Of a DNA stretch of 64,000 bases, positions 27,905-38,650 are shown piece after piece. The DNA is from Prochlorococcus sp. AG-355-P07. GTDB lineage: Bacteria; Cyanobacteriota; Cyanobacteriia; PCC-6307; Cyanobiaceae. The notes under the pieces are model-generated. The model saw only the letters and a program-made list of their open reading frames with translations, made no database searches and had not been told where the DNA came from. The position numbers and the translations under genes were made by a program. The stretch lies in the NCBI GenBank assembly GCA_003280575.1, contig QCEN01000006.1, forward strand, positions 1 to 64,000, read 5' to 3'. The first letter of the stretch is position 1. Each line of letters begins with the position of its first letter.

Positions 27905-29980
27905 TTGGCACGCGACTTTCCCCTAGAACGAGTAAGGAATATAGGTATAGCCGCTCATATTGATGCAGGTAAGACAACAACAACTGAAAGAATTTTGTTT
28001 TATTCAGGTGTAGTTCATAAGATAGGAGAGGTTCATGATGGGGCTGCAGTAACAGATTGGATGGCACAAGAAAGAGAAAGAGGAATAACTATTACTGCTG
28101 CGGCAATATCAACTAGTTGGCAAGATCACAGAATTAATATTATTGATACTCCTGGACACGTTGACTTTACTATTGAAGTGGAAAGATCAATGCGAGTCCT
28201 GGATGGAGTAATAGCTGTTTTTTGCGCAGTTGGTGGAGTACAGCCACAATCAGAAACAGTTTGGCGTCAAGCAGATAGATACGCAGTACCAAGAATGGTT
28301 TTCGTTAATAAAATGGACAGAACTGGTGCAGATTTTCTAAAAGTTAATAAACAAATTAAAGATCGACTAAAGGCAAATGCACTTCCAATTCAGCTGCCTA
28401 TTGGAGCTGAAGGTGATCTTACAGGTATTATTGATTTAGTCGCCAACAAAGCATATCTCTATAAAAATGATTTAGGTACTGATATAGAAGAGGCACCTAT
28501 TCCATCTGAAATGAAGGAGGAAGCTTCTGAATGGAGAAACAAGTTGATGGAGAGTGTTGCGGAAAATGATGAAGAGTTAATTGAGATTTTCCTTGAAACA
28601 GGAGAATTATCTCAGGAACAACTTAAAAAAGGTATCAGGGAAGGAGTTTTAAAACATGGATTGGTTCCAGTATTATGTGGTTCGGCTTTTAAAAATAAAG
28701 GTGTTCAACTTGTATTAGACGCTGTAGTTGATTACTTGCCAGCTCCAGTTGATGTGAAACCCATACAAGGTGTTTTGCCAAGTGGAAAAGAAGATGTTAG
28801 ACCTTCAGATGATAATGCTCCTTTCAGTGCATTAGCATTCAAAGTGATGTCAGATCCCTATGGGAAATTAACTTTTGTAAGAATGTATTCAGGAGTTCTT
28901 TCAAAGGGAAGTTATGTAATGAATTCTACTAAGGATGCCAAAGAGAGAATATCTAGATTAGTAATTCTTAAAGCTGATGAAAGAGAGGAGGTTGATGAAC
29001 TTAGGGCTGGTGATTTAGGAGCTGTACTAGGTCTTAAGAACACAACAACTGGTGATACTTTGTGTAACACAGAAGATCCAATAGTTTTGGAGACATTGTT
29101 TATACCTGAACCAGTTATCTCAGTAGCTGTTGAGCCAAAAACTAAAGGCGATATGGAAAAATTATCAAAAGCCTTAACTGCTTTGTCTGAAGAGGATCCA
29201 ACCTTTAGAGTAAGTACAGATCCTGAGACAAATCAAACTGTTATTGCGGGTATGGGTGAATTACACTTAGAAATCCTTGTTGACAGAATGTTAAGGGAAT
29301 TTAAAGTTGAAGCAAATATCGGAGCTCCACAGGTTTCATATAGAGAAACTATTAGGTCTAGTTCTAAAGGTGAAGGTAAATATGCAAGACAGACTGGAGG
29401 TAAAGGTCAATATGGCCATGTAATTATTGAAATGGAACCTGCTGAAGTTGGTAAAGGCTTTGAATTTGTAAACAAAATTGTTGGTGGAGCTGTACCAAAA
29501 GAGTATATTGGACCTGCATCTAATGGAATGAAAGAGACCTGTGAATCTGGTGTTCTTGCCGGTTATCCACTCATTGATGTAAAAGTAACACTAGTCGATG
29601 GTTCATTCCACGATGTAGACTCATCAGAAATGGCCTTCAAAATTGCAGGTTCCATGGCTTTTAAAGATGGGGTTAAAAAATGCAATCCTGTCCTTTTAGA
29701 GCCTATGATGAAAGTTGAGGTCGAAAGTCCTGACGACTTTCTTGGATCTGTAATTGGTGATCTCTCTTCCAGAAGAGGTCAAGTAGAAGGACAATCTGTT
29801 GATGACGGATTGTCTAAGGTACAGGCCAAAGTGCCCTTAGCCGAAATGTTCGGTTATGCCACTCAACTCCGATCAATGACTCAAGGTCGGGGTATATTTT
29901 CAATGGAGTTCGCAAATTATGAGGAAGTTCCTCGTAATGTTGCTGAAGCTATCATTTCCAAGAATCAGGGCAACACCTGA
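27905..29980 (+). CDS. fusA: Translation elongation factor G
   Basis: A 691-residue GTPase driving ribosomal translocation. G1 [14 protein letters not shown]3 DTPGHVDF and G4 [10 protein letters not shown] are intact, and domains II-V follow at normal length ([16 protein letters not shown] in domain IV). The start is TTG preceded by GGAG; no better ATG fits the conserved [14 protein letters not shown] beginning. Gap of 96 bases after rpsG. Confidence 0.98.
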   Translation: MARDFPLERVRNIGIAAHIDAGKTTTTERILFYSGVVHKIGEVHDGAAVTDWMAQERERGITITAAAISTSWQDHRINIIDTPGHVDFTIEVERSMRVLDGVIAVFCAVGGVQPQSETVWRQADRYAVPRMVFVNKMDRTGADFLKVNKQIKDRLKANALPIQLPIGAEGDLTGIIDLVANKAYLYKNDLGTDIEEAPIPSEMKEEASEWRNKLMESVAENDEELIEIFLETGELSQEQLKKGIREGVLKHGLVPVLCGSAFKNKGVQLVLDAVVDYLPAPVDVKPIQGVLPSGKEDVRPSDDNAPFSALAFKVMSDPYGKLTFVRMYSGVLSKGSYVMNSTKDAKERISRLVILKADEREEVDELRAGDLGAVLGLKNTTTGDTLCNTEDPIVLETLFIPEPVISVAVEPKTKGDMEKLSKALTALSEEDPTFRVSTDPETNQTVIAGMGELHLEILVDRMLREFKVEANIGAPQVSYRETIRSSSKGEGKYARQTGGKGQYGHVIIEMEPAEVGKGFEFVNKIVGGAVPKEYIGPASNGMKETCESGVLAGYPLIDVKVTLVDGSFHDVDSSEMAFKIAGSMAFKDGVKKCNPVLLEPMMKVEVESPDDFLGSVIGDLSSRRGQVEGQSVDDGLSKVQAKVPLAEMFGYATQLRSMTQGRGIFSMEFANYEEVPRNVAEAIISKNQGNT

Positions 29981-30025
29981 TCTCTAAACTAAAACACTCT
30001 TAAACCCTCGATTCTTTAATTCAAA

Positions 30026-31225
30026 ATGGCTCGCGAGAAGTTCGAAAGAAACAAACCACATGTCAACATAGGTACTATTGGCCACGTTGATCATGGAAAA
30101 ACAACACTTACTGCTGCTATTACAAATGTATTAGCCAAAAAAGGTCAAGCTCAAGCTCAAGACTATGGAGACATTGATGGCGCTCCTGAAGAAAGAGAGC
30201 GTGGCATTACCATTAATACAGCTCATGTTGAATATGAAACTGAAGGCAGACATTATGCTCACGTCGATTGCCCAGGACATGCTGATTATGTTAAAAACAT
30301 GATCACAGGGGCCGCCCAGATGGATGGAGCTATTCTAGTTTGCGCAGCTACAGATGGTCCTATGGCTCAAACAAAAGAGCATATTCTTCTAGCTAAACAG
30401 GTTGGAGTTCCTGCTCTTGTAGTTGCTCTCAATAAGTGCGATATGGTCGATGATGAAGAAATTATTGAACTTGTCGAAATGGAAATTAGGGAACTGTTAG
30501 ATAGTTATGACTTCCCCGGAGATGACATTCCTATAGTTCAAGTTTCAGGTTTAAAAGCTCTCGAAGGAGATTCTACTTGGGAATCAAAGATTGAAGAATT
30601 AATGAAAGCAGTTGATGCTAGCATTCCTGAACCAGAAAGGGAAGTTGATAAACCATTTTTGATGGCGGTTGAAGACGTTTTCTCAATTACTGGTAGAGGA
30701 ACTGTTGCTACTGGACGAATTGAGAGAGGAAAAGTTAAGGTCGGAGAAGAAGTAGAAATTGTTGGGATAAGAGACACAAGATTAACAACCGTTACTGGAG
30801 TTGAAATGTTCCGAAAACTTCTTGACGAAGGTATGGCTGGCGATAATGTTGGTTTACTTTTACGGGGTGTCCAGAAAGAAGATATTGAGAGAGGAATGGT
30901 TCTTGTGAAAAAAGGTTCTATTACCCCTCATACTCAGTTTGAAGGTGAAGTTTATGTTCTCAAAAAAGAAGAGGGCGGTAGACATACGCCTTTCTTTGCA
31001 GGATATAGACCACAGTTTTATATCAGAACAACTGATGTAACTGGTCAAATAACAGCATTTACCTCTGATGATGGCTCTAATGTTGAAATGGTTATGCCTG
31101 GAGACAGAATAAAAATGACTGGAGAATTAATTTGTCCAGTAGCTATTGAACAAGGTATGCGATTTGCAATCCGGGAAGGTGGACGTACTATCGGTGCTGG
31201 AGTTGTTTCTAAAATACTCAAATAA
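30026..31225 (+). CDS. tuf: Translation elongation factor Tu
   Basis: A 399-residue protein. G1 [11 protein letters not shown]3 DCPGHADY, G4 NKCD and the effector [12 protein letters not shown] are intact; domains II and III follow at normal length. It delivers aminoacyl-tRNA to the ribosome. It lies 45 bases after fusA. A hairpin without T-run separates it from rpsJ. Confidence 0.99.
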
Positions 31226-31279
31226 TATATTTGTATTTTAAAAACTTAACCTCAATCACTTAATATAGACAAATGGATA

Positions 31280-31303
31280 AGGGTCATTGATTTAAATGAC
31301 CCT
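31280..31303 (+). other. Perfect 9-bp hairpin between tuf and rpsJ, no T-tract
   Basis: AGGGTCATT (31280-31288), loop GATTTA, AATGACCCT (31295-31303). GC-rich for this genome and perfectly paired, but followed by CCAATAG, so not a standard intrinsic terminator. It may be a processing or stability element that uncouples tuf from rpsJ in the polycistronic RNA. Confidence 0.5.
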
Positions 31304-31325
31304 CCAATAGAAGTAATTTACAACT

Positions 31326-31646
31326 ATGACTGCATCAATCGCACAACAAAAAATAAGAATAAGGCTCAAAGCATTTGATAGAAGAATGCTTGATTTATCT
31401 TGCGACAAAATTATCCAAACTGCTGATACTACTTCTGCCTCAGCAATAGGTCCAATACCTTTACCTACAAAAAGGAAGATTTATTGTGTCCTAAGATCAC
31501 CACATGTTGATAAAGATTCTAGAGAGCATTTTGAAACAAGAACACATCGAAGAATAATAGATATCTATAGTCCTTCTGCAAAAACTATTGATGCTTTAAT
31601 GAAACTAGATCTCCCTAGTGGTGTAGATATAGAAGTTAAACTTTAA
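31326..31646 (+). CDS. rpsJ: 30S ribosomal protein S10
   Basis: A 106-residue protein. [47 protein letters not shown] (in two runs [19 protein letters not shown] and [15 protein letters not shown]) and the C-terminal [11 protein letters not shown] fit S10 (also NusE in antitermination). Location after tuf is the normal cyanobacterial arrangement. Confidence 0.98.
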   Translation: MTASIAQQKIRIRLKAFDRRMLDLSCDKIIQTADTTSASAIGPIPLPTKRKIYCVLRSPHVDKDSREHFETRTHRRIIDIYSPSAKTIDALMKLDLPSGVDIEVKL

Positions 31647-31702
31647 TAAATCCCGAAATTGCCCTAAATTGTTTAATATAAATACAATGTATTGAGGTTT
31701 AA

Positions 31703-32359
31703 ATGGGAGAGCTCTCTGTAAGGGAATTACCTTTATTTCCTTTGCCAGAGGTAGTCCTTTTTCCTCAAGAGGTTTTACCTTTACATATTTTTGAATCGAG
31801 ATACAGGATCATGCTCCAAACTGCACTTGAGAGCGATTCTATGTTTGGGGTTATAAAGTGGGATCCAAATACTAAGAGTATGGCTAATATAGGTTGTTGT
31901 GCCCAAATCATAAAACATCAAACTGCAGACGATGGGAGAAGTAATATAATCACTCTTGGACAACAAAGATTTCAAGTCTTAGAAATCACGCGATCGACTC
32001 CGTTTTGTTCGGCGATGGTTAGTTGGATTAGTGATGATAATGTTGATGACCTTCAAAAATTAGATTCTTTAAAAGATTCAGTAAAAGAAGCACTTAGTGA
32101 TGTTATTAAACTGACAAGTAAATTGACTAATACCAAGAAAAATCTGCCAGATAAATTACCTGACAACCCAATGGATTTATCATTTTGGATAGGGGCACAT
32201 TTGGGTGGTCCCGTAGCAGAGGAACAGCAACGACTTCTTGAGGAAAGAAATACTTTTACTCGTTTACAAAGAGAATATGAAATGCTTGACCATACAAGAA
32301 AACAACTTGCAGCAAGAACGGCATTGAAAGAAAGTTTTCCTGATACAAAAGACAATTAA
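31703..32359 (+). CDS. LON N-terminal-domain protein (substrate-binding domain without protease)
   Basis: The 218-residue product starts with LPLFPLPEVVLFPQEVLPLH followed by IFESRYRIM, the signature of the LON substrate-binding domain (PF02190). GCCAQIIKH and TLGQQRFQVL complete the beta-rich half; the C-terminal half is helical. No ATPase or protease domain follows, so it is not the Lon protease itself. Role is unknown in cyanobacteria. Its TAA is directly followed by the ATG of the quinol methyltransferase, so the two are translationally coupled. Confidence 0.85.
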   Translation: MGELSVRELPLFPLPEVVLFPQEVLPLHIFESRYRIMLQTALESDSMFGVIKWDPNTKSMANIGCCAQIIKHQTADDGRSNIITLGQQRFQVLEITRSTPFCSAMVSWISDDNVDDLQKLDSLKDSVKEALSDVIKLTSKLTNTKKNLPDKLPDNPMDLSFWIGAHLGGPVAEEQQRLLEERNTFTRLQREYEMLDHTRKQLAARTALKESFPDTKDN

Positions 32360-33295
32360 ATGTTTGAATTTTTATTCACCTTTTTTTCACTAGTTTTATT
32401 CTTTTTAGTCCTATTTATAATTTGGAGAATTAATGCAAGAAAATATATTTCTTCCGGTACCGTAGCTTCTGCATATGATGCTTGGACCCAGGATAAATTA
32501 CTTGAGAGATTGTGGGGAGAACATATACATTTGGGCTTTTATCCCCCCGGCAATAAAAATATTGATTTTAGAAAGGCTAAAGTTCACTTTGTACATGAAT
32601 TAGTCAAGTGGAGTGGTCTAGATAAATTGCCAAAGGGATCCAGAATACTCGATGTAGGTTGTGGAATAGGAGGAAGTTCCAGGATTCTTGCAAAATATTA
32701 TGGTTTTAATGTTACGGGAATTACAATTAGCCCTGCTCAAGTAAAAAGAGCAAGAGAACTTACTCCTTCAGGACTTAATTGCAACTTCCAAGTTATGGAT
32801 GCATTGAATTTAAAATTTGATGATGGAGCATTTGATGCTGTTTGGAGTGTTGAGGCTGGTGCTCACATGAATAATAAAACTAAGTTTGCAGACGAAATGC
32901 TTAGAACTTTGCGACCTGGCGGCTACTTGGCATTGGCTGATTGGAACTCAAGAGATCTGAAGGCATATCCTCCATCTATTATTGAGAAGTTAGTACTTAA
33001 ACAACTACTTGAACAGTGGGTACATCCTAATTTTATTAGCATTAATGAATTCGGTAATATTCTGAATGCTAATAAAAATAGTGCAGGAAGAGTTATTTCT
33101 GAAAATTGGAATTTTTATACAAACCCTTCATGGTACGACTCCATTATTGAAGGAATACGAAGGCCTTTTGCGATTTTATCTCTTGGACCTTTTGCATTAG
33201 TAAAGTCAATTAGAGAGATCCCAACTATACTTCTTATGAATTGGGCATTTAGAAAGGGTTTAATGGAGTTTGGAGTGTATAAATGCAGAGGATAA
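32360..33295 (+). CDS. 2-methyl-6-phytyl/solanesyl-benzoquinol methyltransferase (Sll0418-type)
   Basis: A 311-residue protein. A hydrophobic N-terminal anchor (about residues 1-24) precedes SAYDAWTQDKLLERLWGEHIHLG and the SAM-binding motif ILDVGCGIGGSSRILAKYYGFNVTGITISP (motif I ILDVGCGIGGSS, then GFNVTGITISPAQVKRA). VWSVEAGAHM and REIPTILLMNWAF also match the cyanobacterial enzyme known as Sll0418. It methylates MPBQ (tocopherol path) and MSBQ (plastoquinone path). Thylakoid or inner-envelope-like membrane location is expected from the anchor. It is convergent with pheA, with one base between stops. Confidence 0.88.
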   Translation: MFEFLFTFFSLVLFFLVLFIIWRINARKYISSGTVASAYDAWTQDKLLERLWGEHIHLGFYPPGNKNIDFRKAKVHFVHELVKWSGLDKLPKGSRILDVGCGIGGSSRILAKYYGFNVTGITISPAQVKRARELTPSGLNCNFQVMDALNLKFDDGAFDAVWSVEAGAHMNNKTKFADEMLRTLRPGGYLALADWNSRDLKAYPPSIIEKLVLKQLLEQWVHPNFISINEFGNILNANKNSAGRVISENWNFYTNPSWYDSIIEGIRRPFAILSLGPFALVKSIREIPTILLMNWAFRKGLMEFGVYKCRG

Positions 33296-33296
33296 A

Positions 33297-34142
33297 TTAA
33301 TTTAATTCAACATTTTCAGAAAAGTAATTTCCAAAATCAACGAAGTTATTACATAGGGGTTTAAGATGATTTTTTAATTCACGAAAATTTTCAATATTAT
33401 TTTGGTTATTTATTTCTAAATCAATATAAATTATATATTCGCCTAATTCTCTCTTAGAAGGTCTTGACTCTATTTTACTCATATTAAATCCAAAATTTGC
33501 AATATGATTTATTGCTTCTAGCAAAGCACCAGGTTTATTTGAGATTAATGAAAAAGCAAAACTGGCAATATTTGCTGAATCAGAACTTGATTCTTTGCTC
33601 AATAAGACAAATCTTGTACAATTACCTGGGACATCATTTATGGGATAGGCTAATTCCTTAAGTCCTTCAATTTGTATTAAAGATTTCGAACCTATAGCTG
33701 CTCTAAATTTACTTCCTTTAACCATATTGACAGCCTCTGATGTTGAATTTGTTGGAAGAGCGATTGCATTTGGAAGATTTTCAGATAACCATTCTGAACA
33801 TTGTGCTAATGCTTGAGGATGAGATAATACTTCTGAGATAATTGAAAGTTCTCCATCACTAATTAATGCATGTTTTATAGGCAAAACAATTGCTTTATTG
33901 ATAAAAATATCAGGAAACTTCCAAAGGGCATCTAAGGTAGCTGTAACTCCGCCCTCTACAGAATTTTCAATAGGAACTACAGCAGCATCACAATTGTTGA
34001 ACGCTATAGATTTTATAACCGAATGTAACCCATTACATGGTACAAATATAGGTGATTGAAAATTGGCAAGCTTTGATAAAATATGAGCTGCTTTTTCTGC
34101 GTATGTCCCTTTAGGACCTAAATATGCAACTTGTTTGCGCAT
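33297..34142 (-). CDS. pheA: Prephenate dehydratase
   Basis: A 281-residue monofunctional enzyme converting prephenate to phenylpyruvate in phenylalanine synthesis. AYLGPKGTYAEKAA at the start, VVPIENSVEGGVTATLDAL, and the catalytic Thr-Arg-Phe in GNCTRFVLLS are all present. A C-terminal ACT domain (NKPGALLEAINHIANFGFNMSKIESRPSKR, split at FGFN) senses phenylalanine. Divergent from the DUF1997 gene with a 52-base gap. Confidence 0.96.
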   Translation of the reverse strand: MRKQVAYLGPKGTYAEKAAHILSKLANFQSPIFVPCNGLHSVIKSIAFNNCDAAVVPIENSVEGGVTATLDALWKFPDIFINKAIVLPIKHALISDGELSIISEVLSHPQALAQCSEWLSENLPNAIALPTNSTSEAVNMVKGSKFRAAIGSKSLIQIEGLKELAYPINDVPGNCTRFVLLSKESSSDSANIASFAFSLISNKPGALLEAINHIANFGFNMSKIESRPSKRELGEYIIYIDLEINNQNNIENFRELKNHLKPLCNNFVDFGNYFSENVELN

Positions 34143-34194
34143 GATTAATTGTAAGAAAAAAAGAGATCAAATAAGCATTGAGGGTATATAGAAA

Positions 34195-34713
34195 ATGCTA
34201 TTGTCTTTTAATGCTAAACAGAAACTAAAGCTTTCTGTAACAAGAAATAAAGAATATCTTTCTAAGTATCTTTTAGAAGAAGAAAGAGTTGTGGGGGCAA
34301 TGCTAGACTCCAAAAAATTATTACCTGAAGGGGAGGGTAAGTACAAGTATACAGTAACAAGTTTTAGGGTTTTCCAGTTAGATATTAATCCTGTTGTTTC
34401 AATAGCAGTAGAAAATAAAGATGGAATTTTAAAAATGAGTGCTCTTGAAAGTACATTGGATGGTTTGGGGATGATAGATGATTTCAATCTTGTTTTGAAA
34501 GCGAATTTGGAAGCAACTGATATTGGATTAGAAGGGGAGGCGCTTCTAGGGGTATCTGTAAGCCAACCCCCTCTATTAAGGCTAGTACCGAAAAAAATTT
34601 TAGAATCTACTGGTCATTCGGTATTAAATGGGATTTTATTAGGAATAAAGACAAGAGTTCAACAGCAATTAGTTAAAGATTTTTTGGAATGGTGTGAATT
34701 AAATAAGATTTGA
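34195..34713 (+). CDS. DUF1997 family protein
   Basis: A 172-residue cyanobacterial/plastid-type protein. An N-terminal Lys/Glu-rich helix ([20 protein letters not shown]) leads to a long beta-rich lipid-carrier-like region ([40 protein letters not shown]) and a C-terminal helix [11 protein letters not shown]. Function unknown; confined mostly to oxygenic phototrophs. Its last 15 bases overlap the end of rnhB on the opposite strand. Confidence 0.78.
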   Translation: MLLSFNAKQKLKLSVTRNKEYLSKYLLEEERVVGAMLDSKKLLPEGEGKYKYTVTSFRVFQLDINPVVSIAVENKDGILKMSALESTLDGLGMIDDFNLVLKANLEATDIGLEGEALLGVSVSQPPLLRLVPKKILESTGHSVLNGILLGIKTRVQQQLVKDFLEWCELNKI

Positions 34714-35316
34714 TTTCTTTAAAAAACTTTTCCTATGTAGATTAGTTATTCCATTTTCTTTAATACTTGAAAGATGCTCTTTAGTACCATATCCTTTATT
34801 TTTAAATATTAAGTATCCTGAGTATTTTTTTTCTAAACTTTCCATTAGATTATCGCGAGATACTTTTGCAACTATACTCGCTGAAGATATCGAGGTATAT
34901 ATTGAGTCTCCTGATATTATATTTTTTTGAATTCCTTTCCATGGTCTTAACAATAATGGTCCATCAATTAATAGTTCAGATGGTTTCTCTTTTAATTTTT
35001 TTAAAGCTCTAATCATTGAGAGTTCAGTTGCAACTCTGATTCCGAGGTCATCTATTTCTCTAACAGAGGATTGTCCAATTCCATAATCTGTAGAAAGTAA
35101 TAAAATTTTTCGAAAAAGGAAGGTTCTTTTTTTTGGAGTTAATTTTTTACTATCTATTACTCCAAATTTTTTTAAACTTAATTTATTTTTTTTAGACAAT
35201 ACTACAACTGCCGAGAAAACTGGACCAAAAATTGCTCCCCTTCCAACTTCATCCATTCCAACTTCGTAAACTTTATTCAATACTTGCCGATGATCTTCTT
35301 CTTTTTTTTCTTGCAT
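34699..35316 (-). CDS. rnhB: Ribonuclease HII
   Basis: A 205-residue protein removing RNA from RNA-DNA hybrids. Catalytic acidic residues appear in [21 protein letters not shown] and near the SIVAKVSRD segment. The ATG start overlaps the 3' end of rne by 44 bases. A TTG four codons before YEVGMDEVG, overlapping the rne stop, is an alternative start that would remove most of the overlap. Confidence 0.93.
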   Translation of the reverse strand: MQEKKEEDHRQVLNKVYEVGMDEVGRGAIFGPVFSAVVVLSKKNKLSLKKFGVIDSKKLTPKKRTFLFRKILLLSTDYGIGQSSVREIDDLGIRVATELSMIRALKKLKEKPSELLIDGPLLLRPWKGIQKNIISGDSIYTSISSASIVAKVSRDNLMESLEKKYSGYLIFKNKGYGTKEHLSSIKENGITNLHRKSFLKKSNLI

Positions 35317-37096
35317 TGTTTATCTCATCTGTTAATTCAATTTCATCCTTCTGATCTAAAGCTACAACTTCTTCATTCTCAATAGTATTGTTTATCGCTT
35401 CATTATTGGAATTTGTATCTTCAATATTAATGGCTATCTCTGTAATTTCACTAGATTTTAAGGTTTTTTTGACTCGTTTTCCTGTTGTTGTTTTTTTATT
35501 ATCTAAAGTTATTCCTTTTTCCTCACTATTGTCCTTCAAACTCACAAAATTATTGCTAGTTAGATATTCTTTCCCTAACTTTATTAGTGGATTAATACCT
35601 AAGTGACTGAAAACAATTTTTTCATCATTAGTAAGATCAACGGTTACTATATTTTTTACCTTCGAATTTAATGTATTCAAATCATCATTATCATTTTCTT
35701 TTTTAATAGAAGAATCCTCTTTACTTATATTTTTGGCGTTAAGTAATTCCTTTTCATCTATTTTTTCTTGCTTGTCAATTGATTTAGAAGAAATTATATC
35801 TACAGATTTAGTATTATTTGATTGAGAAGGCCTTTCTTCAATATTTTTTAGTTTCAGATTAGAAATTCCAAAATTCAATTGACTGTCTACATGGCCTGTA
35901 CCATTGCAGTAGGTGCATTTTTTACCGAATAATTCATATATATTTTGACCTTGTCTTTTCCTTGTTAACTCAACTAAACCTAATTCAGTAAGCTGAGCTA
36001 TCTGAGGCCTAGCAGAATCATCTTTTATTGCTGAAGTAAAATGTTCAAGTAACTGGAATTGATCTCGTCTCGATTCCATATCAATAAAATCTACTACGAC
36101 AACTCCGCCAATATTTCTTAATTTCATTTGTCTTGATATTTCAACAGCTGCTTCGCAATTCGTCCACAAAACAGTTTGTCTTGAGTTAGCGGATCTTGTA
36201 AATGATCCAGAGTTTACATCAATTACTGTTAGAGCTTCAGTTGGTTCAATAATTATGTAGCCTCCTGAAGGAAGATCTACCCTTGGTTGAAGAGCTTTTT
36301 GAATTGTTTTATTAATTTCATATTTTTCTAAAATATTTTGGTTTAAATCGTTATCATGAAATTCAATATCCACATTAGATTCATAATTTGTCAAGAAATC
36401 TTTTGCCCTCTCCACTGACAATTTACTATCAATAATTACGGTTTTAGTGGATGATTTAATATGATCTCTTAAAATCTTAAGAGAGAAATCATCATCTCTT
36501 TTTATTAAATTTGGTGGATTAAAGGACTCAGAAACTTGCAAGATATTATCCCATTCTTGAATTAAATTTTCTAAATCTTCAATAAGTAGTTCTTCTTTAA
36601 TCTTTTCTGCTTCTGTTCTAAATAGTAAACCTGTGCTAGTTGGTTTAATTAAAACCCCTAGAGCTTTTAAACGGTTTCGTTCTATTTCTGTATTGATTTT
36701 TCTGGAAATATTTAATCCCTGGCCATATGGTTGAAATATTAAGTACTTTCCAGGTATTGAAATACTCCCGGTAAGTCTAGGACCTTTAGATCCTGTAGGC
36801 TCCTTAATTACCTGTACAAGAACTTTTTGTTTCGGTTCTAGTAGTTCAGTTATTCCTGATGTTCCCTTCTTGAGTTTCAATGGACCTAAATCTGATACAT
36901 GAATGAATCCATTTTTGTCACTCTCACCAATATTTATGAAAGCGGCATCAATGCCAGGGAGAACATTTTCAACTGTTCCTAAAAAAATATCACCAATTTG
37001 ATATTGGCCTTGTGCGACGATTAGTTCATCAACTCGATCATTTGTGAGTAGTGCTGCAATTCGAGACTCCTCAGCGATGATAATTTGCTGAGACAT
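35273..37096 (-). CDS. rne: Ribonuclease E/G
   Basis: A 607-residue endoribonuclease, main initiator of mRNA decay. The S1 domain is at about residues 35-115 ([20 protein letters not shown]). The catalytic Mg2+ acids are in [10 protein letters not shown] and VVVDFIDM. The Zn-link [10 protein letters not shown] has the two Cys. The C-terminal third is acidic/disordered. It ends KKRRRSSAS, matching the Arg-rich C-terminal peptide that in cyanobacteria binds polynucleotide phosphorylase, so the degradosome tail seems present. Long leader with an inverted repeat (separate entry). Confidence 0.96.
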   Translation of the reverse strand: MSQQIIIAEESRIAALLTNDRVDELIVAQGQYQIGDIFLGTVENVLPGIDAAFINIGESDKNGFIHVSDLGPLKLKKGTSGITELLEPKQKVLVQVIKEPTGSKGPRLTGSISIPGKYLIFQPYGQGLNISRKINTEIERNRLKALGVLIKPTSTGLLFRTEAEKIKEELLIEDLENLIQEWDNILQVSESFNPPNLIKRDDDFSLKILRDHIKSSTKTVIIDSKLSVERAKDFLTNYESNVDIEFHDNDLNQNILEKYEINKTIQKALQPRVDLPSGGYIIIEPTEALTVIDVNSGSFTRSANSRQTVLWTNCEAAVEISRQMKLRNIGGVVVVDFIDMESRRDQFQLLEHFTSAIKDDSARPQIAQLTELGLVELTRKRQGQNIYELFGKKCTYCNGTGHVDSQLNFGISNLKLKNIEERPSQSNNTKSVDIISSKSIDKQEKIDEKELLNAKNISKEDSSIKKENDNDDLNTLNSKVKNIVTVDLTNDEKIVFSHLGINPLIKLGKEYLTSNNFVSLKDNSEEKGITLDNKKTTTGKRVKKTLKSSEITEIAINIEDTNSNNEAINNTIENEEVVALDQKDEIELTDEINNARKKRRRSSASIE

Positions 37097-37120
37097 ATAG
37101 TTGATTCTGAATGATTTGGA

Positions 37121-37265
37121 TTTTGAAAATCGTCTAAAGTAAAGAATTAGATTTTTATCTTTGAATAAAGCAATTTTGTATATCTAGTATTATTTACTTT
37201 TTAAAATTAATTAATTAATAGTGATTGAATTCGACTATTTATAAATCTTTAAACGATTTTCGAAA
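37121..37265 (-). promoter_or_regulatory. Long-range inverted repeat in the rne leader
   Basis: 37125-37139 (GAAAATCGTCTAAAG) pairs with 37247-37261 (CTTTAAACGATTTTC). In the rne transcript this is 15 contiguous pairs with one G-U, plus three more beyond a mismatch (37121-37123 with 37263-37265). The arms are 107 bases apart. One lies 25 bases before the rne ATG, the other near the likely 5' end. RNase E autoregulation through its own leader is known in bacteria; this fold is a candidate element. Confidence 0.5.
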
Positions 37266-37283
37266 CAATTTGAATTGAATTTA

Positions 37284-37317
37284 TAGTTATAATTATTTCT
37301 AAAATTAATTATAACTA
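37284..37317. promoter_or_regulatory. Perfect 12-bp palindrome with facing TATAAT elements between rne and dapL
   Basis: TAGTTATAATTA (37284-37295) and its exact complement TAATTATAACTA (37306-37317) flank a 10-base centre. Each arm contains TATAAT: on the plus strand at 37288-37293 pointing to dapL, and on the minus strand at 37313-37308 pointing to rne. This fits a symmetric bidirectional promoter or an overlapping operator. Confidence 0.45.
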
Positions 37318-37392
37318 AGATAATATTAACATCTAATTACCACTAAAGCACGTTAATCAATTATTCTAATATTGGTGAGATTTCTTTCTAAA

Positions 37393-38619
37393 GTGGTACA
37401 AGTAAACGAAAATTATTTAAAACTCAAAGCAGGCTATTTATTCCCTGAAATTGCTAAAAGGGTAAAAATATATTCTCAATCAAATAAGAAGACTGAAATT
37501 ATAAAGCTAGGCATAGGTGATGTTACAGAACCATTACCAAGAGTATGCATAGAGGCTATGAGCAAAGCTCTAGTTGATATGGGAACAATAGAAGGTTTTA
37601 AAGGTTATGGACCAGAACAAGGTTACTCTTGGCTGAGAGAAAAAATATCTGAGCATGATTTTATCTCGAGAGGCTGTCAAATATTACCTGAAGAAATATT
37701 TGTTTCAGATGGTTCTAAATGCGATAGCAGTAATATATTAGATATTCTTGGTAAAGATAATTCAATTGCTGTAACAGATCCTGTTTACCCTGTTTATGTA
37801 GATAGTAATGTTATGACGGGAAGAACTGGGGATGCGCTTGAAAATGGTACTTATCGAGGCTTGACATATCTTGCAATAAATGAGGAAAATAACTTTCTGC
37901 CAGAACTACCTGAAAAAAAAGTTGATATTTTATATCTTTGTTTTCCTAATAATCCAACTGGGGCAACAATTACTAAAGAAGAATTAAAAAAGTGGGTTGA
38001 CTATGCTCTTGAGAACAAATCTTTAATCCTTTTTGATGCAGCCTATGAAGCATTTATTCAAGATAATGATATTCCACATTCAATATATGAGATTGAGGGG
38101 GCGAAGGATTGTGCTATAGAATTTAGATCTTTTTCAAAGAATGCTGGATTCACTGGAGTTAGATGTGCTTTTACAGTAATACCTAAAAATCTTAAAGGTT
38201 TGAGCTCAACAAATGAAGAAATAGATTTATGGCCTCTTTGGAATAGACGACAATCTACAAAGTTTAATGGAGTAAGCTATGTGGTGCAGAAAGGAGCAGA
38301 GGCTATTTATTCTATTGAAGGGAAGAAAGAAGTAAGAGGTTTAATTGATTTTTATATGGAAAATGCAAAAATCATGAAAAATAAACTTCAAACTGCAGGA
38401 TATAAAGTTTATGGTGGGGATAATGCTCCTTATATCTGGATTAAAGTTCCTGACCAAATGACATCTTGGGATTTTTTTGATTTCCTTCTCCAAAAAGTTA
38501 GTGTCGTAGGCACGCCTGGGAGCGGATTTGGATTATCAGGAGAAGGTTATTTTCGTTTGTCAGCATTTAACTCACGATCAAACGTCATTGATGCAATGGA
38601 AAGAATAATTAATATATAA
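37393..38619 (+). CDS. dapL: LL-diaminopimelate aminotransferase
   Basis: With a GTG start at 37393 the product is 408 residues and begins [20 protein letters not shown], the normal N-terminus of picocyanobacterial DapL. An upstream in-frame TTG at 37372 would add 7 unsupported residues. It converts tetrahydrodipicolinate to LL-diaminopimelate for lysine and peptidoglycan. The PLP-binding Lys is in [14 protein letters not shown]; the substrate/PLP region NNPTGATI and DAAYEAF are also present. Cytosolic. Confidence 0.95.
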   Translation: MVQVNENYLKLKAGYLFPEIAKRVKIYSQSNKKTEIIKLGIGDVTEPLPRVCIEAMSKALVDMGTIEGFKGYGPEQGYSWLREKISEHDFISRGCQILPEEIFVSDGSKCDSSNILDILGKDNSIAVTDPVYPVYVDSNVMTGRTGDALENGTYRGLTYLAINEENNFLPELPEKKVDILYLCFPNNPTGATITKEELKKWVDYALENKSLILFDAAYEAFIQDNDIPHSIYEIEGAKDCAIEFRSFSKNAGFTGVRCAFTVIPKNLKGLSSTNEEIDLWPLWNRRQSTKFNGVSYVVQKGAEAIYSIEGKKEVRGLIDFYMENAKIMKNKLQTAGYKVYGGDNAPYIWIKVPDQMTSWDFFDFLLQKVSVVGTPGSGFGLSGEGYFRLSAFNSRSNVIDAMERIINI

Positions 38620-38650
38620 TCATTAGTATCGTTTAGTTGCAAAAAATTTA

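Noticed and set aside
37372-37392. TTG start for dapL giving 7 extra residues
   Set aside because: The extra residues are not part of the conserved N-terminus; the GTG at 37393 gives the expected MVQVNENY beginning.
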